Shown: positions 9,705-18,254, counted from the stretch's first letter. The stretch: DNA of 64,000 nucleotides from Pelomonas caseinilytica (GCF_021353235.1 NZ_JAJTWT010000001.1:248001-312000), one strand, 5' to 3'. Made by a program: numbers and translations. Notes: generated by a model not told the origin, from the letters alone.

Positions 9705-10235
9705 CTACTTCTTGGGGCCGAACGGGAAGATCACGCCGGCATTTTTCAACTGTTCCTGCCACTGGTTCATCAGCGCCTTGGACTGCTCGGCATAACCGCC
9801 CATCAGGCCGGTCCAGGCGTCGGGGCTGAAGGGCATGCCCGGCGTCTGCTCGGTGAAGCGCTGCTGCATGTCGGTGAAGGCCTGCATCTGGCGCTCGAGC
9901 AGGCCGCCCATCACGCCCTGCATGGCATGGCCGTAGAAGCGGATGATCTGGGCCAGCGACGCGGTCGAGAACATCGGCACGCCGCCGGTCTCCTCCTCCA
10001 GGATGATCTGCAGCAGGATGGAACGCGTCAGGTCCTCCTGGGTCTTGGCGTCGTGCACCTCGAAGTCGACGCCGTCCAGCACCATGCGCTTGACGTCGGC
10101 CAGCGTGATGTAGCTGCTGGTCTGCGTGTCGTAGAGCCGGCGGTTGGGGTACTTCTTGAGGATGCGTAGCCCGGGCTTGGCGTCGCTGGCCGCGGTGCCT
10201 TCGGGGGAAGCCGGCTTTTTGCGGGCAGTCGCCAT
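9705..10235 (-). CDS. phaR: Polyhydroxyalkanoate synthesis repressor
   Basis: 176 aa. The N-terminal PHB/PHA accumulation regulator DNA-binding domain is clear (ILKKYPNRRLYDTQTSSYIT, about 25-44), followed by the PHB regulator domain (LTRSILLQIILEEE). PhaR binds both DNA and the PHB granule and represses phasin genes. The start MATARKK is chosen because AGGAGA lies at SD distance; an upstream in-frame Met would lack one. With bdhA at 23.7 kb this shows the organism makes and uses PHB. Lies between a TetR gene and rimO on the same strand. Confidence 0.94.
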   Translation of the reverse strand: MATARKKPASPEGTAASDAKPGLRILKKYPNRRLYDTQTSSYITLADVKRMVLDGVDFEVHDAKTQEDLTRSILLQIILEEETGGVPMFSTASLAQIIRFYGHAMQGVMGGLLERQMQAFTDMQQRFTEQTPGMPFSPDAWTGLMGGYAEQSKALMNQWQEQLKNAGVIFPFGPKK

Positions 10236-10332
10236 GCGTGTGTCTCCTGTGCAGTGCAGCAAATTCTAGGCAGTCCCGGACCGCCGGCCCCGCGCGGGTT
10301 TACCTGGGGCTGCAACACGGCACGCCGGCGGT

Positions 10333-10989
10333 TCAGGACGTGGCCGGCTGGGGCTGGCGAGTGGCGAGGCCGTCGAAGGTGGTGGAGGTGACCCAGGCGA
10401 CGATCTGCTCGTCGGTGTACTGGCCCGAGGCCTTGAGCATGGCCACGACCGGATCGCAGGCGCGGGCGAAGAGGGTGTAGAGCACGAGCTCCGGCGGCAG
10501 CGCCGCGTTCAGTTGCCCGCCTGTCTGGGCTTCGGTGATCCAGATGCTCAACCGGTTGCTGAGGGCGATGAGCCGGTCCATGTAGGCATCGTTGGACTGC
10601 AACGAGGCGCTCAGGCTGGAGTTGTGCGCGGGCAGCGAGGGCATCTCGCCGCCCAACTGGGTCTCCATGGCCCAGCGCGCCACGGCCTTGAGCTGCTCCA
10701 GGGCCGGCACCGGCTGGCCGCCCTCGGCCGCCTGCTCGGCCCGGCCACGCAGTTCGTCGACCCAGGCCAGCGCCCGGTCCAGCGCGCCCACCATGGCCGC
10801 CGCCGCCAGTTCCTCCTTGGAGGTGAAGAGCTTGTAGAGGCTGGCCTTGGCGAGGCCGGCCTCGGCCGCGACCTCGTCCACCGTCATCGCGTCGTAGCCC
10901 TTGGCAGCGAGCAGGCGGTTCACGGCGCCGACGATGGCGTCCTGGCGGACGCGCTGCATCTGGTCACGGATGGATGGTCGGGCTCCCAT
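10333..10989 (-). CDS. TetR family transcriptional regulator
   Basis: 218 aa. The N-terminal helix-turn-helix is typical: AIVGAVNRLLAAKGYDAMTV, DEVAAEAGLAKASLYKLFTS. The remaining all-helical region would bind an unknown ligand. It is divergent from the FAD amine oxidase operon, and the 120-bp gap holds repeated TGAACT/AGTTCA palindromes, so the simplest reading is that it represses itself and that operon. No ligand can be deduced; lipid, aldehyde or oxidant-derived signals would fit the operon content. Confidence 0.9.
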   Translation of the reverse strand: MGARPSIRDQMQRVRQDAIVGAVNRLLAAKGYDAMTVDEVAAEAGLAKASLYKLFTSKEELAAAAMVGALDRALAWVDELRGRAEQAAEGGQPVPALEQLKAVARWAMETQLGGEMPSLPAHNSSLSASLQSNDAYMDRLIALSNRLSIWITEAQTGGQLNAALPPELVLYTLFARACDPVVAMLKASGQYTDEQIVAWVTSTTFDGLATRQPQPATS

Positions 10990-11040
10990 GGGCGGATTCT
11001 AGACCGCCGAGGCCGTTGCAAAAACGCCATGGTGCAAATT

Positions 11041-11098
11041 TTGAACTAATGAGTTATCGTTTGAACTCATCAGTTCAATGTTTGTCCTGAACAGTTCA
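11041..11098. promoter_or_regulatory. Operator cluster for the divergent TetR regulator
   Basis: Three related palindromes lie in a row: a degenerate site at 11041-11058 (TTGAACT-aatg-AGTTA), a perfect one at 11061-11078 (TTGAACT-catc-AGTTCAA) and a compact one at 11088-11098 (TGAACAGTTCA). The first two starts are 20 bp apart, about two helical turns, as for cooperative dimers. They also form a larger 15-bp inverted repeat with one mismatch. The last site abuts the ribosome binding site of the FAD gene. This AT-richer patch stands out in GC-rich surroundings. Confidence 0.72.
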
Positions 11099-11109
11099 TG
11101 GAGGTCGTC

Positions 11110-12435
11110 ATGCGTCGCATCGCCGTCGTCGGTTCAGGGATCGCCGGGCTCGCCGCCGCCTGGCGACTGGCCAATTCGCCAGGGGACTGGCGCGTCACGC
11201 TGCTGGAAGCGGGCAACCATTTCGGCGGGCATGCCCATACCGTGGACCTGGGCCTGGAGGGCCTCACCCACGGCGTCGACACCGGCTTCCTGGTCTTCAA
11301 CCGGCGGACCTACCCCGGGCTGGTGAGCCTGTTCGCCGAACTGGGCGTCGAGTCCGCCCCCTCGGACATGTCCTTCTCGGTGCAAGTGCCCCAGCCGGAC
11401 GGCCGCGGCGGCCTGGAGTGGAGCGGCACTTCGCTCAACACCGTCTTCGCCCAGCGCAGCAACCTGCTGCGGCCGGGGTTCTGGCGCATGCTGGGCGAGA
11501 TCCTGCGCTTCAACCGCCTGGCCATGGCCCTGGCGGCAGACGGGCCGGCCGAAGCGCTGCAGGGCTCCATTCGAGACTTCCTGGACGAGCACCGCTTCAG
11601 CGAGGGCTTCCGGCGCCACTACCTGCTGCCCATGATCGGCTGCATCTGGTCCTGCCCCACCGATCAGATGCTGCGTTTTCCGCTCGCCACGCTGGTGCGC
11701 TTCTGCCACAACCACGGCCTCATCCAGGTCACCGACCGCCCGCAGTGGTACACGGTGCGGGGTGGTTCTCGCGAGTACGTGCGCCGCATGGTCGAGCGGC
11801 TGGCCGATGCCCGGCTGAACACGCCGGTGCTGGGCCTGCAGCGTTCGGGGCAACAGGTCCGGCTGCTGACGCGCGAGGGCGCCGAATCATTCGATGCCGT
11901 CGTGCTCGCCTGCCACAGCGACCAGGCGCTGGCCCTCCTGGGCGAGGGCGCCAGCCCCCAGGAGCGCGAGGTGCTGGGCGCCATCCGCTACCAGCCCAAC
12001 CTGGCGGTACTGCACAGCGACACCACGCTGCTGCCACGCCGCCGCGCCGCCTGGGCGGCCTGGAACTATGAACGCGCCGACGACGAGGCCCAGGAGCAGG
12101 CCCGGGTCTGCCTGCACTACCTGCTCAACCGCCTGCAGCCCCTGCCCTGGCGCCAGCCGGTCATCGTGTCGCTCAACCCCGCGCGCCAGGTGGACGAAAC
12201 CCTGGTGCACCGGCGCATCGAGTACAGCCACCCGGTCTTCGACCTGGCCGCCGTCAAGGCCCAGCAGCGCCTGGGCGAGCTGCAGGGCCGCAACCGCACC
12301 TGGTTCTGCGGCGCGTGGTGCGGCCACGGCTTCCACGAGGACGGCCTGCAGGCGGGCCTGGCCGCCGCCGATGGCCTGCGCGAGGCCCTGGCCGCCGTGG
12401 CGCCACAGCGCGAGGCGAGCGCAGCATGGGCTTGA
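11110..12435 (+). CDS. FAD-dependent amine oxidase-type protein
   Basis: 441 aa. Starts MRRIAVVGSGIAGLAAAWRL, a classic dinucleotide-binding motif, and ends with a second FAD contact (GLQAGLAAADGLREAL). The segment GFLVFNRRTYPGL is typical of the flavin amine-oxidase group found next to cyclopropane synthase-like genes. The start is set by GGAGG five bases before the ATG at 11110 rather than the ATG at 11098. First gene of an eight-gene operon; overlaps the DUF1365 gene by 10 bp. Probably acts on lipid-bound or carotenoid-like substrates, which is inference from its neighbours. Confidence 0.88.
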   Translation: MRRIAVVGSGIAGLAAAWRLANSPGDWRVTLLEAGNHFGGHAHTVDLGLEGLTHGVDTGFLVFNRRTYPGLVSLFAELGVESAPSDMSFSVQVPQPDGRGGLEWSGTSLNTVFAQRSNLLRPGFWRMLGEILRFNRLAMALAADGPAEALQGSIRDFLDEHRFSEGFRRHYLLPMIGCIWSCPTDQMLRFPLATLVRFCHNHGLIQVTDRPQWYTVRGGSREYVRRMVERLADARLNTPVLGLQRSGQQVRLLTREGAESFDAVVLACHSDQALALLGEGASPQEREVLGAIRYQPNLAVLHSDTTLLPRRRAAWAAWNYERADDEAQEQARVCLHYLLNRLQPLPWRQPVIVSLNPARQVDETLVHRRIEYSHPVFDLAAVKAQQRLGELQGRNRTWFCGAWCGHGFHEDGLQAGLAAADGLREALAAVAPQREASAAWA

Positions 12436-13199
12436 CCGCGGCAGCGCTGATCGGCTTCGGCCACGTGTGGCACCGGCGGATGCGGCCGGCGGCGCACGAG
12501 TTCCGCTACCCGAGCTACTTCCTGATGCTGCCGCTGCGCAGCCTGCGCCGCCAGCCCTGCGCGGCCCTGCACCGCAACCGGCGCGGCTGGCTGAGCTTCC
12601 ATGACCGCGACCACGGCGAGGGCGGCGACGACGCCCTCGCCTGGTTCGAGCAACTGCTGCGCCGCGAGGGCATCGTCGATGCCGACGGCGAAGTCTGGCT
12701 GCAGACCTTCCCGCGCGTGCTGGGCTATGCGTTCAAGCCGGTGAGCTTCTGGTACGCCCACCGCGCCGACGGGTCGCTGGCCGCCGTGCTGGCCGAAGTC
12801 AACAACACCTTCGGCGAGCGCCATGCCTACCTCCTGGCTGGGCCGGACCTGGACTGGGGCGTGGAGCAGGCCGCGCGCAAGGTCTTCCACGTCTCACCCT
12901 TCTGCGGCGTGCAGGGCGAGTACCGCTTCCGCTTCGAGCAGCAAGCCCTCGCCGGCAGCCCCACCCGGCTGAGCGCACGGGTCGATCTGCACGACCACGA
13001 CGGCCCACTGCTGCAGACCCACGTCGGCGGACGCCTGCAGCCGCTGACCGCCGCCAGCGCCCGCCGCGCCTTCTGGGGCCTGCCCCTCATGACCCTGGGC
13101 GTCGTGGCCCGCATCCACTGGCAGGCGCTGCGGCTGTGGGCCAAGCGCGTGCCCGTCTTCAACAAACCCCGAGCGCCCGAGCGCTTCGTCAGCCGATGA
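12426..13199 (+). CDS. DUF1365 domain-containing protein
   Basis: 257 aa. Family features: GHVWHRRMRPAAHEFRYPSY near the N-terminus, VWLQTFPRVLGYAFKPVSFW around residue 95 and EVNNTFGERHAYLL. The C-terminal YRFRF and HVGG segments fit the family. The function of DUF1365 is unknown, but it is very often placed between a flavin amine oxidase and a cyclopropane synthase-like gene, as here. Start taken at ATG 12426, overlapping the previous gene by 10 bp; its stop overlaps the next start as ATGA. Role in modifying membrane fatty acids is inferred. Confidence 0.87.
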   Translation: MGLTAAALIGFGHVWHRRMRPAAHEFRYPSYFLMLPLRSLRRQPCAALHRNRRGWLSFHDRDHGEGGDDALAWFEQLLRREGIVDADGEVWLQTFPRVLGYAFKPVSFWYAHRADGSLAAVLAEVNNTFGERHAYLLAGPDLDWGVEQAARKVFHVSPFCGVQGEYRFRFEQQALAGSPTRLSARVDLHDHDGPLLQTHVGGRLQPLTAASARRAFWGLPLMTLGVVARIHWQALRLWAKRVPVFNKPRAPERFVSR

Positions 13200-14452
13200 G
13201 CATGAGCATCCTCCCCGCCCTCACCCCCGCGGCCCGTCGTCCCTCGCCTCCCGCGGCGGCCCGTCGCCTGCTGCGGCTGCTGGAGCGGCTGCCCGTGGGC
13301 CAGCTGGAGCTGCGCCTGCCCGACGGCGCCTTGCTGCAACTCCCCACCGCCGCCCCGGCCGAACCGCGCGCCACGCTGCACCTGCGCAGCTGGGCGGTGT
13401 TCGAGCGAACGCTGCAGTCCGGTGACATCGGCTTCGCCGAGGCCTTCATCGACGGCGAGTGGGACAGCCCCGACCTCGCCGCCCTGCTGCGGCTGTGCCT
13501 GGCCAACCGCGACCACATCGAGAGCCTGGTCTACGGCCGCTGGTGGGGCCGCCTGGCCTACCGGCTGCGCCACCTGCTGCGGCGCAACTCGCGCGTCGGC
13601 AGCGCCCGCAACATCCACGCCCACTACGACCTCGGCAACGACTTCTACCGCCTCTGGCTGGACCCGGGCATGAGCTACAGCGCCGCGTGGTTCGAGGGCC
13701 GCGACCCTCACGACGTCGACCTGGCCTGCGCCCAGCTCGCCAAGACGCGCCGGGCCCTGCGCGAGGCGGGCGTGGCTCCGGGCAAGCGGGTCCTGGAGAT
13801 CGGCTGCGGCTGGGGCTACCTCGCCGAGGTCGCGGCGCGCGACTTCGACGCGAAGGTGACGGGCATCACCCTGTCCGCCGAGCAACTGCGCTGGGGGCGC
13901 CAGCGCATCGAGGACGCCGGCCTCGACGGCCAGGTAGAGCTCCAGCACCTCGACTACCGCGACCTGCCCGCCCGCCATGCGGCAGAGCCCTTCGACGCCG
14001 TCGTCTCCATCGAGATGTTCGAAGCCGTCGGGCGCGAATACTGGGCCGGCTACTTCCGCGCCCTCGCCGCCTGCCTCAAGCCGGACGGCCGGGCGTGCAT
14101 CCAGACCATCACCATCCGCGACGACCTCTTTGCCCGCTACGTGAAGTCCACCGACTTCATCCAGCAATACATCTTCCCCGGCGGCCTGCTGCCCAGCCCG
14201 TCGGCCTTCGAGGCCGAGGCGCGCCGCGCGGGCTTCGTCGTCGAGAACCGCCTGGCCTTCGGCCGCGACTACGCCGAGACGCTGCGGCGCTGGCGCACGG
14301 CCTTCGAGGCCCGTCTGAACGAAGCCCAGCGCCAGGGCTTCGACCGCCGCTTCCAGCGCATCTGGGGCTTCTATCTGGCCTACTGCGAAGCCGCCTTCGA
14401 CGCCGGCAACACCGACGTCATCCAGTTCACCCTTCGCAGGCCCGGCCCATGA
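13196..14452 (+). CDS. Cyclopropane-fatty-acyl-phospholipid synthase family methyltransferase
   Basis: 418 aa. The SAM motif is VLEIGCGWGYLAEV, and the family signatures GSARNIHAHYDLGNDFYRLW, MSYSAAWF and SIEMFEAVGREYW are all present. The enzyme transfers a methylene or methyl group from SAM to unsaturated acyl chains of phospholipids. In this operon type (with amine oxidase, DUF1365 and DUF3833) the enzyme may make methylated or furan fatty acids rather than cyclopropane rings; this is a comparison from memory with the alphaproteobacterial singlet-oxygen regulon. Starts and ends with ATGA overlaps. Confidence 0.9.
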   Translation: MSMSILPALTPAARRPSPPAAARRLLRLLERLPVGQLELRLPDGALLQLPTAAPAEPRATLHLRSWAVFERTLQSGDIGFAEAFIDGEWDSPDLAALLRLCLANRDHIESLVYGRWWGRLAYRLRHLLRRNSRVGSARNIHAHYDLGNDFYRLWLDPGMSYSAAWFEGRDPHDVDLACAQLAKTRRALREAGVAPGKRVLEIGCGWGYLAEVAARDFDAKVTGITLSAEQLRWGRQRIEDAGLDGQVELQHLDYRDLPARHAAEPFDAVVSIEMFEAVGREYWAGYFRALAACLKPDGRACIQTITIRDDLFARYVKSTDFIQQYIFPGGLLPSPSAFEAEARRAGFVVENRLAFGRDYAETLRRWRTAFEARLNEAQRQGFDRRFQRIWGFYLAYCEAAFDAGNTDVIQFTLRRPGP

Positions 14453-15030
14453 CCGCCCGGCCCGCGGCCCGACGCCTCGTGCTGGCCCGCCTGGCGCTGG
14501 CCGCCTTCCTCACGCCCCATGCCATGACCCCAGCCCTCGCCGCCCCCGCCGTCCCGCCCACCCCCGCCGAACTGGCCACGGCCCTGCCACGGGCCCAGCT
14601 GCGGGGCACCGGCGTGCTGCGCTTCTTCGGCCTGCGCGTCTACGAGGCGCGGCTGTGGACCTCGCCCGGCTTCCAGCCCGACGACTACGCCCGCCAGCCC
14701 TTCGCGCTGGAGCTGGTCTACGACCGCCGGCTCGAAGGCGCGGCCATCGCCGAGCGCTCGGTGGCCGAGATGCGGCGCATCGGCAGCTTCGACGAGGCGC
14801 GCGCCAAGCGCTGGTTGGCGCTGATGAAGCAGGCCTTCCCCGACGTCGCCGCCACCGACCGCCTCACCGGGTTGAGCGATGGCCAGGGCGAGGTGCGCTT
14901 CTTCCACAACGGCCGGGAGACGGCCCAGACCGTCGATGCCGACTACGCACGGCTCTTCTTCGGCATCTGGCTGGCGCCCCAGACCTCGGCGCCGGCCCTG
15001 CGCCAGGCCCTGCTTGGCACGGGCGGCTGA
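14449..15030 (+). CDS. Chalcone isomerase-like periplasmic protein
   Basis: 193 aa. The N-terminus has twin Arg residues, a hydrophobic stretch and Ala-rich cleavage region (about 1-32), so export is likely. The body GTGVLRFFGLRVYEARLW, FALELVYDRRLEGAAIAERS and FFHNGRET matches the bacterial chalcone-isomerase-like family, which is mostly non-catalytic and, in plant and fungal relatives, binds fatty acids. A lipid-binding role fits its place directly after the cyclopropane synthase-like gene, with which it shares an ATGA overlap. A distant second member is at 38630-39229. Confidence 0.82.
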   Translation: MTARPAARRLVLARLALAAFLTPHAMTPALAAPAVPPTPAELATALPRAQLRGTGVLRFFGLRVYEARLWTSPGFQPDDYARQPFALELVYDRRLEGAAIAERSVAEMRRIGSFDEARAKRWLALMKQAFPDVAATDRLTGLSDGQGEVRFFHNGRETAQTVDADYARLFFGIWLAPQTSAPALRQALLGTGG

Positions 15031-15033
15031 CCC

Positions 15034-16329
15034 GTGGCCGCAGCCGCCCTGCACGCCCCACCACAGGCCCTCGGCTGGCGCGGCGGCCTGGCCTACGGCA
15101 GCCTGGCCGCACCGCTGGCCTTCGTCTCGCTGCCGCTCTACGTCAACCTCCCCTACCACTACGCCACGGTGCTCGGCCTGCCGCTGCCGGCCCTGGGCGC
15201 CGTGATGCTCGGCGTGCGCGCCCTCGACGCCTTCATCGACCCCGCCCTCGGGCGCCTGGCCGACCGGCTGCTGCGGCGCGGCACGGGGCCGGCCTGGCGG
15301 GCCATGGCCGTCGGTTCGGCCCTGCTCGCCCTCGCGTTCGCCGCCCTGTGGCAGCCGCCCTGGCGCGAAGCTGCCCGGGCCACGGCCTGGCTGGCCGCGA
15401 CCCTGCTGGCCTGCACGCTGGCCTACAGCACCGTGGGCATCCTCCATCAGAGCTGGGGCACGCGCTGGGGCGGCGGCCCGGCGCTGCGGGCACGCGTGGC
15501 CGGCTGGCGCGAAGGCGGCACGCTGGCCGGCGTGCTGCTGGCCGCCGTGCTGCCGGCCTGGCTGGGTTGGCCGGCCACCAGCCTCGCCCTGGCCGTGCTG
15601 CTGGCCCTGGGCCTGGCCGGCCTGTACCGCCTGCAAGCACCGGTCCTCACGCCCGTGCCCGCCGCCGCGGCCGAGCCCACCGGCGGCCCTTCGGCCTGGC
15701 GCCAGCCGGCCTTCCGGCGCCTGCTCGCCGTGTTCATGCTCAACGGCATCGCCAACGCCGTGCCCGCCACCCTGCTGCCCTTCTTCATCGCCGACCGCCT
15801 GGAGGCCCCCGCCTGGCAGGCGCCGCTGCTGCTGGCCTATTTCGGCGCCGCGGTCATCGGCCTGCCGGCCTGGGTGCGGGCGGCCGGCCGCTGGGGCGTG
15901 GCCCCCACCTGGCGGGCCGGCATGCTGGCCAGCGTGCTGGCCTTCGCCGCCACGCCCTGGCTGGCCGCGGGCGACGGCGCCGCCTTCGCCCTCGTCTGCC
16001 TGTGCAGCGGCCTGGCGCTGGGCGCCGACCTCGCCCTGCCCGGCGCCCTGCTGACCGGCGTCATCCACCGCGGCGGCGCCGGGGGCCGCGACGAGGGCGC
16101 CTACCTCGGCTGGTGGACCTGCGCGACCAAGCTCAACCTCGCGCTGGCCGCGGGCCTCGCCCTGCCCCTGCTGGCCGCGGCCGGCTACCGCAGCGGCACC
16201 TCCGACGCCGCCGGCCTGCAGGCCCTGGCCTGGGCCTATGGCGGCCTGCCCTGCCTGCTCAAGCTGGCCGCGGCCGCCGCGCTGTGGCGGGCCGAACGAC
16301 GCCACCCCGACTGGAAGGACCGCGAATGA
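15034..16329 (+). CDS. MFS transporter, GPH (sugar:cation symporter)-like
   Basis: 431 aa with about 12 hydrophobic helices. The N-terminal part (SLAAPLAFVSLPLYVNLPYHYATVLGLPL) and the IDPALGRLADR loop fit the GPH branch of the major facilitator superfamily. GTG start three bases after the previous stop. The substrate is unknown; in this operon type the transporter is constant, so it may move a lipid precursor or pigment rather than sugar. Overlaps the next gene by ATGA. Confidence 0.83.
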   Translation: MAAAALHAPPQALGWRGGLAYGSLAAPLAFVSLPLYVNLPYHYATVLGLPLPALGAVMLGVRALDAFIDPALGRLADRLLRRGTGPAWRAMAVGSALLALAFAALWQPPWREAARATAWLAATLLACTLAYSTVGILHQSWGTRWGGGPALRARVAGWREGGTLAGVLLAAVLPAWLGWPATSLALAVLLALGLAGLYRLQAPVLTPVPAAAAEPTGGPSAWRQPAFRRLLAVFMLNGIANAVPATLLPFFIADRLEAPAWQAPLLLAYFGAAVIGLPAWVRAAGRWGVAPTWRAGMLASVLAFAATPWLAAGDGAAFALVCLCSGLALGADLALPGALLTGVIHRGGAGGRDEGAYLGWWTCATKLNLALAAGLALPLLAAAGYRSGTSDAAGLQALAWAYGGLPCLLKLAAAAALWRAERRHPDWKDRE

Positions 16330-16880
16330 CACCACGCCCCCTGCGCACACGCCGCGCCCTGCTGGGCACGGCCGCCGCCCTCGCCCTTGCCGGCTGCGCC
16401 GGCCCCAGCGTGCAGGACTACGCCCGCGAGCAGCCACCGTTCGATCTGCGCCGCTTCTTCGACGGCGAGCTCACGGCCAAGGGCCTGTTCACCGACCGTG
16501 CGGGCCGCGTCGTCAAGCGCTTCGTCGTGAGGATGAACGGCCACTGGAAGGGCGACGAAGGCGTGCTGGACGAGCATTTCACCTACAGCGACGGCAGCAC
16601 ACAGAGGCGGGTCTGGCGGCTCGAGGCCCTGGGCGACGGGCGCTACCGCGGCACGGCCGACGATGTCGTCGGCGAGGCCCTCGGCGAGAGCGCCGGCAAC
16701 GCCTTCCGCTGGGCCTACACCCTCGCGCTGCCGGTGGACGGTCGCGTCTGGCACGTGACCCTGGACGACTGGATGTTCCTCGTGGACGAGGGCACCGTCC
16801 TCAACCGCTCGGCCATGAGCAAGCTGGGCCTGCACCTCGGCGACGTGACCCTGGTCATCACCCGCGGCGGGCAGGGTTGA
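16326..16880 (+). CDS. DUF3833 lipoprotein
   Basis: 184 aa. A lipoprotein signal with lipobox LAGC (Cys near residue 24) means attachment to a membrane in the periplasm. The body has the DUF3833 pattern: DLRRFFDGELTAKGLFTDRA, VVKRFVVRMNGHWKGDEGVL, DEHFTYSDGSTQRRVWRL and NRSAMSKLGLHLGDVTLVI. Function unknown; the family is linked with DUF1365, cyclopropane synthase-like and SDR genes. ATGA overlap with the upstream MFS gene and 5 bp to the SDR gene support one operon. Confidence 0.87.
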   Translation: MTPRPLRTRRALLGTAAALALAGCAGPSVQDYAREQPPFDLRRFFDGELTAKGLFTDRAGRVVKRFVVRMNGHWKGDEGVLDEHFTYSDGSTQRRVWRLEALGDGRYRGTADDVVGEALGESAGNAFRWAYTLALPVDGRVWHVTLDDWMFLVDEGTVLNRSAMSKLGLHLGDVTLVITRGGQG

Positions 16881-16885
16881 TCGCC

Positions 16886-17677
16886 ATGCCGCTGCCGGGC
16901 GCCCCCCTGAACCCGCCGCTGCGCGACTGGCAGGGCCGCTGGGCCTGGGTGGTGGGCGCCTCCTCGGGCATTGGCCGCGCCACGGCGGCTGCGCTGCACG
17001 CCGCAGGCGCGCGCGTCATCGTCTCGGCGCGCCAGGCCGGTGCGCTCGACGCCTTTGCGCAGGAACACGCCGGCAGCATCGCCCTGCCCCTGGACGTCAC
17101 CGACCTCCAGGCCGTCCACGCCGCAGCCCAGGCCGCGCGGGCGCATGCCGGCGGGGCGCCCGCCCTGGTGATGTACTGCGCCGGCCACTACCGGCCGCAG
17201 CGCGCCACCGAATTCGACCTCACCGAGATGCAGAGGCACCTGGCCGTCAACTACGGCGGCGTGCTGCATCTGCTGGACGCCGTGCTGCCCATGCTGGCCA
17301 CCGCCGGCGGCGGCCACCTCAGCCTGGTGGGCAGCGTGGCGGGCTACCGTGGCCTGCCGCTGTCGCTGGCCTACGGGCCCACCAAGGCGGCGCTGAACAA
17401 CCTGGCCGAGAGCCTCTACCTCGACCTCCATCCCCTCGGCGTCGGCGTGTCCATCGTCAACCCCGGCTTCGTCGAGACCCCGCTGACGGCGCACAACGCC
17501 TTCCCCATGCCGGCCCTCATCTCTCCCGAGGAGGCTGCAGGCCACATCCTGCGGGGCTGGGCGCGGGGCCGCTTCGAGATGAACTTCCCGCGGCGCTTCA
17601 CGGCCTGGATGCGCCTGCTGCGCTGCCTGCCCGACGCCTGCTACTTCGCGGCCGTGCGCCGCGCCACCGGAGCCTGA
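16886..17677 (+). CDS. Short-chain dehydrogenase/reductase
   Basis: 263 aa. Rossmann motif VVGASSGIGRATA near residue 23, CAG in place of the usual NAG motif, and the catalytic Ser/Tyr/Lys set in LVGSVAGYRGLPLSLAYGPT with Lys four after Tyr. The C-terminal tail (RFEMNFPRRFTAWMRLLRCL) is amphipathic and may touch the membrane. NAD(P)-dependent alcohol/ketone conversion is known for the family; the substrate is unknown but probably lipid-derived given the operon. Confidence 0.87.
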   Translation: MPLPGAPLNPPLRDWQGRWAWVVGASSGIGRATAAALHAAGARVIVSARQAGALDAFAQEHAGSIALPLDVTDLQAVHAAAQAARAHAGGAPALVMYCAGHYRPQRATEFDLTEMQRHLAVNYGGVLHLLDAVLPMLATAGGGHLSLVGSVAGYRGLPLSLAYGPTKAALNNLAESLYLDLHPLGVGVSIVNPGFVETPLTAHNAFPMPALISPEEAAGHILRGWARGRFEMNFPRRFTAWMRLLRCLPDACYFAAVRRATGA

Positions 17678-17679
17678 CC

Positions 17680-18117
17680 ATGCCCGATGCCCGCACCACC
17701 CGCCTCGTCGACGCCTACGAACGGTTGACCCCCGAGCGCCTGCCCGAGCTGCTCGCCCTCTACGACGACACCGCCGCCTTCAAGGACCCCTTCAACGATG
17801 TGCGCGGCCGGGCGGCCATCGGCCGCATCTTCCGGCAGATGTTCGAGGAACTGCGCGAGCCGCGCTTCGCCGTGCAGGTCGCGGCCAGCGAGGGCGAGCA
17901 CGCCTTCCTGACGTGGGAACTGCACTTCAAGCGCCAAGGCAGCGGCCAGGCCATGGCCATCCGCGGCGCCTCGCACATCCACTACTCGCCCGCCGGCCTC
18001 GTGCGGATGCACCGCGACTACTGGGACGCCGCCGAGGAGCTCTACGCCAAGCTGCCGCTGCTCGGCCTGCTGATGCGGGCACTCAAGCGCCGGCTGGCCA
18101 CGCCGCAGCCGCGCTGA
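17680..18117 (+). CDS. SnoaL-like / nuclear transport factor 2-fold protein
   Basis: 145 aa. The pattern VDAYERLTPERLPELLALYD, AAFKDPFNDVRGRAAIGRIF and MHRDYWDAAEELY is that of small NTF2-fold proteins, which form a cone-shaped pocket for hydrophobic ligands. It starts 3 bp after the SDR stop and is the last gene of the operon. Some relatives are isomerases or hydrolases; without catalytic hallmarks only a binding or accessory role can be stated. Confidence 0.83.
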   Translation: MPDARTTRLVDAYERLTPERLPELLALYDDTAAFKDPFNDVRGRAAIGRIFRQMFEELREPRFAVQVAASEGEHAFLTWELHFKRQGSGQAMAIRGASHIHYSPAGLVRMHRDYWDAAEELYAKLPLLGLLMRALKRRLATPQPR

Positions 18118-18254
18118 CCACCCCCTAACTTGCAGCTGGCCGTGACCAGCCCGGCTGCGGGCGGCATGACGCAGCGCAAAGACCGGGATGGCAAGCGGCC
18201 AAGAATGGCTCGGCGCGGCCGTGTGGCCGCAACAGCCACGAGGAGTGTTCCATC

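Noticed and set aside
8316-10169. 617-aa open frame on the plus strand across rimO and phaR
   Set aside because: Antisense shadow; both minus-strand genes have full catalytic or DNA-binding motifs.
14380-16437. 685-aa open frame on the minus strand
   Set aside because: Antisense to the chalcone isomerase-like and MFS genes, Gly/Arg/Gln-rich without domains.
18118-18254. Sigma54 promoter in front of the PEP-CTERM gene
   Set aside because: Several TGGC words exist, but none has GC at the required ten-base spacing from GG.
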